DNA of 64,000 nucleotides from the NCBI GenBank assembly GCA_963922205.1, contig CAWUHX010000098.1, positions 62,001-126,000 of the forward strand, written 5' to 3'. Below the pieces are notes generated by a model. It was not told where the DNA came from, searched no databases, and saw nothing but the letters and a program-made list of their open reading frames with translations. The translations under genes were made by a program, and so were the position numbers. This stretch comes from Romanomermis culicivorax (taxonomy: Eukaryota; Nematoda; Enoplea; Mermithida; Mermithidae). Positions 56,636-64,000 of the stretch are shown piece by piece (positions within the stretch are counted from its first letter, which is position 1; every line of letters begins with the position of its first letter).

Positions 56636-57870
56636 CAGGGTTATTTCCGCATGCTTCCATCCGCACCGTGCGGAAATGACCCAAAATTTTTTTCGCACGC
56701 AAAAATTTTTTCCATTCGATGTTGAAATCATTTTAAAAATGCGTAAAATAAGCGCAATTGTAGATTGCCAGGAAAAGCTTGAAAATTATCTAGTTTTCTA
56801 GCTCACAAAAATTATTTTAGGTTGTTTGAACAAAATTAACAGTTGCTGCCATCATTTCTGTGATTAGAGCTGAAGATTTATAGATATAAATTGGTTTTTC
56901 AATTGACTCAATTTCTAGATTTTGATGTTCTAGAACGCTGGAAAAAATGGGTTTTTCAACCCTTATGCCTAAAATAGAACCGTTACATTTTTAGTCGAAA
57001 ATCGCGTATTTATCGTTTCTCAGCAACAAAATTTGTGTTCACAAAGTTCGGAAAACGTCAAGCGAGAGAAAGAAGTCGTGAAGATCAATAATAAATCTCA
57101 ATTTCTAACAAAATCTGAACATACTTAAGATTACTGATTGATAAATGAGATGAAGACCTTTAATTAATGTAACCAGAGAATTTTTAAACACAGGAGCTAG
57201 GTACTGAAATGTTGGAAAATGTATACAATTGTAGAGAACAAGCCTCTAGCCTAGCCAGGAATTTTTTTCCGGGGGGCACACGTTTTTTCACTCAATTGAC
57301 TGTAAATTGGCATTTCTGACGTGACTTTTTCCTGAAGAAAAAACCGGAGGTCTTTTTTTACACCTACTTTTTTTAACGCTTGAAACATTTCGGGGAGGCA
57401 TGGCCCCAGCCCCCTGCTACAGACCTGGTAGAGATAATTTGTAATACTCTGAGTGCAAATTTTCCCTACAGAAATCATGGTTATTAAGTAATTGTATGGA
57501 GAAATGTGAGAAAAATCAACAAATTCATATTAATCGTAAAAATTATATTCCACTATGAAAAGCAACGAGTTTTACTCACTCCAGCAGAGACATACATAGC
57601 AGATTCATAGAAACAATCATAGATAACTGAGGAATGAAACTTCACATCTTTTTGGCTGTGCTTCAGCTTAGTTGCAGTGAACATTATGAATTGCCATTGC
57701 CGGAGCGGAGCGTCGGAAAAATTTGAGATTTTGACCTACTAAATTGCACCAAAATGTACATTGTCATCAATGCCAGCAGTAGAAACGCAAAAAAAAACTT
57801 TCTGTTCTGTGCGGAAAATGCCCAAAAATTTTTTCGCCCAGCCCAAAAACAGTGTACTGAAAACACCTTG
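56636..57870. mobile_element. hAT MITE of the CCGCAC-word family, diverged copy
   Basis: It begins CAGGGTTATTTCCGCATGC and runs parallel to 24920-27591 without the nested elements. The proposed right end GAAAACACCTTG is degenerate, and the flanks TTCCAGAT and TTCCAGGA agree at 6 of 8 bases. Confidence 0.65.
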
Positions 57871-57922
57871 TTCCAGGAAGCACATGAGTTCATGATCTTA
57901 TTATACCACAAAAGTACACGGT

Positions 57923-58637
57923 CATACATGGCCACAGGGTATACATAGGGTATACATTATCCCTACCCTAAACTTTAGAGTAACCATTTGCTATCTGGCG
58001 ATTTTTGGACAAAATTACAAAAATTACAAAGAAAAATACATTGACAAAAAATAACTGATGCAAGCAATGCACAGTATATGGTTGACAATAAGTATGAGAA
58101 CATCAAAATAAGTTACTGGTTGGCAAATACACATCATCTTCCATTTCAGTATCATCCAATTTCATTTCCTTTCTTGTTTTCTTTTTTCGATTATGAGGGT
58201 CATCAGTGCGCATGTGGTTTTCTGCAACCCATGCCTTTGCATATTTTGATGCTTTGAACTGTTCCAAATCATTTGGGCCATTTATTCTTAAGCGCATCAA
58301 AGCATCCAGGCTTATTCCTTCGAGTCTTGATCGCCTTGATGTGCGTATATGGTTCATTATTGAAAAGCCTCGTTCGGCATCAGCACTGCCAATAGGCAAA
58401 ATCAGGACAATATGGATCAGCTTCTTGATATTTTCTCCCCAGATAATGCCACTGTCTTTTTTTAGAAAATGCTGCCAGAAAGTAACAGCTGTAGTCTTCT
58501 GAAAGCGGCAAAAACATAATCCAAAAAATACGAAAAGCAAAGCAAACACATCTAAAATTGACTTTTATCATTGTCACAAAAATGATTTGCTATATGTCAA
58601 TTTTAGGATTTTTCCCTACCCTAAAATTTTGACCGTG
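57923..58637. mobile_element. hAT element with CATACATGGCCAC ends, 715 bp
   Basis: The ends CATACATGGCCAC and GTGGCCATGTATG are perfect 13-bp inverted repeats flanked by the exact TSD TACACGGT at 57915-57922 and 58638-58645. It holds a hAT transposase C-terminal fragment on the minus strand. It is an internal-deletion derivative. Confidence 0.95.
58103..58549 (-). pseudogene. hAT transposase C-terminus, 148 aa
   Basis: Residues 51-70 read LPIGSADAERGFSIMNHIRT, the start of the hAT dimerisation domain in the ZMYM/ZNF862-like group. LEGISLDALMRLRINGP completes the domain, and the acidic/basic tail ends at a stop. Residues 1-25 are probably out of frame. Only the C-terminus remains, so it has no transposase activity. 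The fragments at 33571-33762 and near 61980-62160 belong to the same group. Confidence 0.85.
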
Positions 58638-58645
58638 GCCATGTA

Positions 58646-59755
58646 TGTACACGGTATTGAAAAATGTAGCTTCATGCTGGAAAATCGGTTTCCTGATAAC
58701 TTATTCAAGAAACATGAGGTTCAGGTTTTCTGTTCGAAGACCTGTCTTATTTTAATATTGAAAAATGTACTCATCCTTTCATAGTTTGAAAAACTACTTT
58801 TCAAAATTTTTGGAAATTACTTCCATGATGCTTTTAAATTCAGACTTGCTCAAAAGTAAAGTTACAAAAAGATGGAAAAATTGAGATTTTGGTTTTTATA
58901 TATGCACGACTATTCGTGTTTTTCGAACGGTTTGCTCCAAAAGGAACGGGGAAAATCATTGGATGGACCATTCCGAAAATTATAAAGTAGAAACTGTGCT
59001 AAAAAAATGTCGGCGTTTTCCGATTTTAGAGCTTTGATAACCGTTTTCCGACTAGGTAATGCTGCAAAATCTTTTTGTACGTTGAACAAATATGCAAAAA
59101 AGATCTTTGTGCGGAACCAAGAATGTTTGCCTCGGACAGAAATCTTCAAAGTTAAATTCTGAGGCTTTTCCGGATCATTTTCCTAGAATTTTCCATTTTT
59201 TTAGATTTTTTTAACCATGTTGTATAATGTTAAAAAGTATGTAATGTACAAAGCACACAGCAAAATCTTAATTACAGTGATTTTTCATGTTTTAATCTGT
59301 TTATAACTATCATGATTAACACTCACTGAGGGAGAAAATATATAGATAAGTTCGACAGAAAAATCAAATTAAATGTTAATTGGATAATAGTATTTGACTT
59401 TTGGAGTGTCGTGCTTGAGCCAAATCCGATGAATAAAAATCGGTATGAGGCAACAGGAAATTTTGATCTTTTAGAGTGCACAAAAATACACTTTTTCAAG
59501 TTCTCAGACGTTTCCAGATTTCCCAGGCGTAATTTTTTCTTCTGACTTTCCAGGTTTTCCACTGAGTACACTGGTATGTCCTAAAAAGTATGTAGACTCT
59601 TGAATAAACTTGAAAGATTTCGTTATGTCCCTTTTTTACAAGATAAATTTACTATGCATCTGCTTCCCTACCATCATTTGGCATGGCAACCATAAAAATG
59701 ATTCGGGAACCAACCAATTTTTTGGCCTGGCAGGTACCAGATGAACCGATAGAGT
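58646..59755. other. non-coding, relics only
   Basis: No supported gene. Some stretches resemble the hairpin-module repeats (TGCACAAAAATACACTTTTTC near 59478). Confidence 0.4.
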
Positions 59756-59940
59756 TTGTCCAGGTATGTAGGGACGGGTATGAGGGGGTATTACTTCTAC
59801 CTTAAGTCATATAAATTCATCACTGGGTGTCAAATTTTTCGGCAAATAGCGTGTTTAGTGGACATTTAGCTAGGCTATACCCACAAATTTTTAAATTTGC
59901 TCCTATCTTAAAATCTGATCTTAGAGACCTCTGTTATTAT
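59756..59940. mobile_element. truncated relic of hAT element X
   Basis: GGTATGAGGGGGTATTACTTC near the left and CTTAGAGACCTCTG at the right echo the two ends of element X (33227-34054), with most of the middle missing. Confidence 0.55.
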
Positions 59941-60489
59941 TTTCTGGTTGTTTATCGACCCCATACCTAGGACAATAGACCCATACCTAAGACAATAGCT
60001 CCGTGCAACTCGATACTAGACGACGACAACAAATTGGCGGGGTTCAAATACCAGATCATTCTTCATGTGAAGGGTTTCAGCATGATCGAAAAAGGGAAAA
60101 AACAAAATATATACCTAATAAGAACATTGTGTCCAGCAACGTGAAAAACCTGAAAAGTCGGGGATTTACCCTATAAAAAGTAAAGAACAACATGTTATCG
60201 TGTCATAAACTAACAAAAACGCCAACCAGCCAACTATGCAACCAACGTTTAAGCCTGACTGATACCAGATGATCCAATAAGGCTTATCCAAATATGGTGG
60301 ACCTACTATGATTGGAAGACTTTTGGTTGATTTCATGTTTTTTCATGTTAGATTTTGCTTCGTTAAAAGGTTTCAACTTACATAAGCAAAGCATGCCAGA
60401 TGCCTCTAGTAGGTTTGTTGGATGAGTGAAAACATCCTGATATATTGACAGAATTTTTATTGACGTTAGCGCGCATGCTAATGACTGGA

Positions 60490-60810
60490 CGTTATAAATT
60501 TTCCAGAAAAATTCGAGAAAAAAATTGGACAAACGATATCAACTAATTGTGGTAAAAAATCAAGAATCGCCATTTTATAACATTTATTCCATAACTTTCA
60601 CAAAATAAAAAATTTATTCTGAAAGTTTTTTTCGCTCAAATTCCTTTTTAATGTACCAACATCATTCATGATTTCACGAATCGATAATGCTATAAAAGCA
60701 GGTTATTAAAATCGAAACACTGACGCTTCAGTTTCAGACCAAAGAAGTATCATTTTTCAACCGTGCTAACTGTGCTAATGAAATATTTTTCGATTAGCGT
60801 GAGTGGTAAT
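60490..60810. repeat. diverged copy of the repeat at 1-640
   Basis: AATTGTGGTAAAAAATCAAG and CAACCGTGCTAA match parts of 30-620. The acidic peptide itself is not preserved. Confidence 0.5.
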
Positions 60811-61446
60811 GGACTCACACTATGGTTTGTACCTATTCTTATGAATTATTGACTCTCGTAACTTCAGAATGTTTGAGTAAGTTCGAACAACAAAATTGAG
60901 TATAGTTCTCATCATGTAGAAAAGATCTTGGAGGTAAGAACGGTGGTGACTGGTGCGCACTATTGTTTTCTCCAGAATTACGGTTTTGTGGGGACTACGA
61001 TGTTGCAAATGAGAATAAATTTTTGGATTGGGTACCAAAATAGACAACAAAATTTTGGGATCGCATGTTACACGAAACATGCATTTAGTGCGTCTTAGAG
61101 GCTTAACATCTCATAATTTTGCCGCGCTTTAATATTCACTATAATTTAGCTTAATGCGGGTTTCATTTCTCCATCAGTTATCCTATATTGCGTAGATGCA
61201 TATGTCATGTTTCATTTCATACTATATTGAGTAAAACTCAACACTCCAGTTAGAACAATGATAAATTCGAATTCTTGATTGCGATCAATATGAAAAAGTT
61301 GATTTAAGCTGAAAGCCCAGCATCAGAGATATTGCAAGTTATCGCTACAATCATACCTGTTAGTGCTCCGGTCAGTTTCCTACTTTAGTAAAGGCCGTTT
61401 TATGGAGGATGAAATATTTTCCAAAATTTTGTGGAAGGGAGTCAAC

Positions 61447-62451
61447 CAGAGCACCCCATGGGGGGTATGGGGGGTATTACCTCGGTCTTAGATTTGGAAA
61501 TTCATTTACTACCCCCATAAAAACAGCTCACTATAGCAAAAAATTTTGGTAGACCTCATCTTCTCCTCAGTAGGGTATAGTAATTCGAGAAAAATTGCAC
61601 AATGTGTGCTTGAGAGGAATTACTCACTGGTCTTTTTGACACATTCACTGAGCAAATGATAATGGGAAAGTATGCAACTTACGTGCCATATAGCGATTAG
61701 GATTATTATATACTACTTGTAGGAAATCATTATATATATAATTGGGAGATGAAATAATGACTTATGTATGCGATTCATCAAAAAATCGCCCCTTGGGAAG
61801 AAAAACATGTTCTTAAAATTCTTCATCTTCATGCTCTCCTTTCCTTTTCCCCGCTTTTGGGTTGGATCTTCTGTGCGCATATGGTTACCCATGCTGTGGC
61901 ATACTTTCCTGCTATGAGTTGAGACATGCTAGGTCCGTTGATGTGGATCAGGAGTGGTACCTGGTTTCAAATAGTTCATAATCTAATGGGATAAATAATA
62001 GTATAGCCACATTCAGCATCAGCACTTTCAATTGGAAGCACTTTTCCAACCCTTATCAGTGATGGAATAAGCTCATACTACTTAATATGCTGGTTCAAAT
62101 AATGTTTTCAAAAGTATGTTGTGCCCGATTCTTGAAATGTGCAGGAATCAGTTGACACAACAATCTTCAAAGTGTGACCATTGTCTGCGTATAATTAGTG
62201 TATTCAAGTTGCATGATTGGGAGCTGGAAAAATGGGGGTTGAATAGTAGATGGTGTTTGACCATAAAAAGCGTAAATTAGGGGCATTATTCATTCTTGTA
62301 AGTTGAGAATTGTTTTGTTGTTAGAGTACTGCAACACCCCCCTCTGCAGAAAAACTGGGAGCAAAAAAAAAAGGTCACGGCATATTTCAAGTACTACCCT
62401 TAAAATTTACGATTTTACCCCTACCTAAATTTTCGACCTTGGGGACCTCTG
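61447..62451. mobile_element. hAT element X, copy 2, 1005 bp
   Basis: CAGAGCACCCCATGG to CCTTGGGGACCTCTG, with the exact TSD GAGTCAAC at 61439-61446 and 62452-62459. It is longer than copy 1 and retains more of the degraded transposase C-terminus on the minus strand (about 61850-62160). Confidence 0.95.
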
Positions 62452-62459
62452 GAGTCAAC

Positions 62460-63484
62460 AACAAGTCACTTTTTTGTTTTTTTAGAACCATGCCCAAAAC
62501 TCTTTTCTCATTTTCCAAATATTTTCCACATTCTTAAAAACGTTTATAATGTGGCCACGAATGCTCTTTGCCCAAAAACCTGATATTTTTTCTCGATTTC
62601 CGGCCTACTGGGGAATAGGTAATTGACGATCAGGCGGCCCGGCCGATCTTCTCAGTGTCCAGCTAAAAATGACCGGGCCCGGTGAAAAAAAGGTCCAGCC
62701 CAACCGAGCCTTCTCGGATTTTATGACGTGATATATTACATCAAATATAGTGTAAACTATTAAAATTCTCACAATCTCTTGATGCATTAATTCTACAATT
62801 GACGAAAAGCAGCCGAATAAAAAGTTTTATATTTATCTTTAAATTATACGTGATTGGGGGAAGTGTCATAAGAATCCCCTCTTGGAAATCGTCGGTAATA
62901 TTTGCCAGCCATATGGCGACCCCTCAAGATTTGTGAAACATATAACTGAAATAGGCTAGCAATAGGGAACCCATTTTTTGATCGCAGAAAATACTGAAAA
63001 ATATAAATTTTAGGTGGAAAATAGTTATTTTTCAACAAAAATGAAACTTATTATTTTATTCCCGCATAAATACACGTTTTTATGGTTGGTTTTTAGACAA
63101 AAATTTCTACTTTTTGAATCGTTTTCCAGTTTTTACATGAAAAAGTAGAAATTTTGCCTATAATAATCCCATATAATTTTGGGCAATCGATAACCCTTCC
63201 ATAAAAAGAGGCGCTTTACCTCTTCCAGGCTTAGGAACTCTGTCACATGTGTAATGTCTGTTATATCAAAAAATTGGACTGACATATTCTTCCATTGAGA
63301 AAAAATTTAGTCATGTATTCTTTACTATTGAACCTATGAACTAGGAACTCCATGGTAATGAAAATAACTCAATTCGATCTTGAGTTACGGTCGATTTGCA
63401 AAAGGTTTTTCATGCGGCCGAATGTGTTGAATTTTAAATATATTACACTGCTTAACCCTTTTTTCGCATCGGCTTTGTTTATAG
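62460..63484. other. upstream region or intron of the myosin gene
   Basis: Non-coding. A GGCCCGG/CCGGGCC-rich patch at 62630-62705 resembles the GC-rich hAT ends at 868 and 2091. The last 40 bases before 63485 have a pyrimidine-rich tract and end in TATAG, a plausible splice acceptor. Confidence 0.5.
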
Positions 63485-63515
63485 AACCTTGCTTTATCAT
63501 TACTTAAAAATCGCG

Positions 63516-63884
63516 ATGACCACGGGTGATTCAGCGGCTAACGGCGGTGATCCGACATTAACCGACGAACTGAAGTATTTACGCGTCGCTAAGTCCGACG
63601 TCAACGATCACTTATTGCAAGCCGATTGGACAAAGAAACGTTTAATATGGGTGCCACACGAAACACAGGGCTTTATATTGGCCAGTATCAAAGAAGAACG
63701 TGGCGACGATTTAGTCGTCGAAGTTTTAGAAAGCGGTAAGCGTCAAGTATTCAGCAAAGACGACGTTCAAAGACCCAATCCTCCAAAATACGACAAGGTC
63801 GAGGATATGGCCGAATTGACTTGTTTAAATGAAGCGTCCGTTTTACATAACTTGAAAGGACGTTATTATTCGAATTTGATTTAC
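63516..63884 (+). CDS. zip: non-muscle myosin II heavy chain, first coding exon
   Basis: 123 codons from the ATG at 63516 to a GT donor (GTAAGT) at 63885, ending in phase 0. Residues 17-80 hold the N-terminal SH3-like segment of class II myosin ([26 protein letters not shown], with [14 protein letters not shown]). Residues 88-123 carry the near-invariant [20 protein letters not shown] and end YYSNLIY. This protein is the actin-based motor heavy chain of the cytoplasm and cell cortex. The similarity is to zipper-type non-muscle myosin, not muscle myosin. The motor core with the P-loop would be in later exons beyond the window. The exon probably starts at 63485 after an AG acceptor, so a 5' UTR exon lies upstream. 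An upstream in-frame TTG at 63489 is not needed. The gene symbol is by analogy with Drosophila. Confidence 0.93.
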
Positions 63885-64000
63885 GTAAGTTGTTCAAACA
63901 AGGAATACTTTGGATTAGATCCCCGGAATGAATCCATTGTGTAGAATGTCATTTTCCTGGCCCTAAATGTCTCAATCGTCAGTATTATTTTCTGTGAAGG
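63885..64000 (+). other. start of the myosin intron 1
   Basis: GTAAGTTGTTC begins a canonical intron. The reading frame runs on for 19 codons only by chance, to a TAG. Confidence 0.85.

Overview
The window is a piece of an animal nuclear genome, most likely an arthropod. It is AT-rich and intron-bearing, and at the right edge it holds the first coding exon of a non-muscle myosin II heavy chain that resembles insect zipper. Only two host genes can be supported. One is a ZCCHC4-type rRNA adenine methyltransferase on the minus strand, with four exons between 8423 and 9858. The other is the myosin exon at 63516-63884. Almost everything else is a graveyard of nested transposable elements, mostly short non-autonomous DNA transposons of the hAT superfamily. 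For many of these I could read both ends and the 8-bp target-site duplication (TSD) directly.

Layout. 1-8400: nested hAT elements with their TSDs. 8423-9858: the ZCCHC4-like gene, with a hAT insertion 22 bp upstream of its first visible splice acceptor. 10756-25812: a near-identical 7.53-kb tandem duplication whose unit carries a decayed CR1/Jockey-like retrotransposon (PHD-bearing ORF1, endonuclease, RT tail). 25364-28945: the closing parts of a deep transposon nest. 29078-34322: an unrecognised decayed coding region followed by a PPT- and LTR-like segment, itself hit by a hAT that carries a second hAT. 35159-40925: further hAT relics, a pogo-like MITE and a 699-bp near-perfect palindrome. 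40941-45208: a nest of five element layers. 45431-48927: a CR1-like reverse transcriptase broken by two hATs and two tRNA-derived SINEs. 48926-53000: BED-hAT, SINE and hAT copies. 54770-56030: a degenerate AACC/AATC minisatellite. 56094-62451: more hATs, two of them with transposase C-termini.

Three patterns stand out. First, the tandem duplication arose inside a hAT element: the first and third element copies each have matching TSDs, while the junction copy has one TSD from each parent. That is the signature of unequal crossing-over, or of a misassembly at the same repeat. Second, at least seven element families share the terminal sequence CAGGG/CAGTG plus a T-run and a common internal GC hairpin module, but each has its own 6-7-nt subterminal word repeated in both orientations near its ends. 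This looks like a radiation of hAT MITEs in which the presumed transposase-binding word has been swapped. Third, paralogous unoccupied sites inside the window confirm several insertions. None of the transposon proteins is intact.
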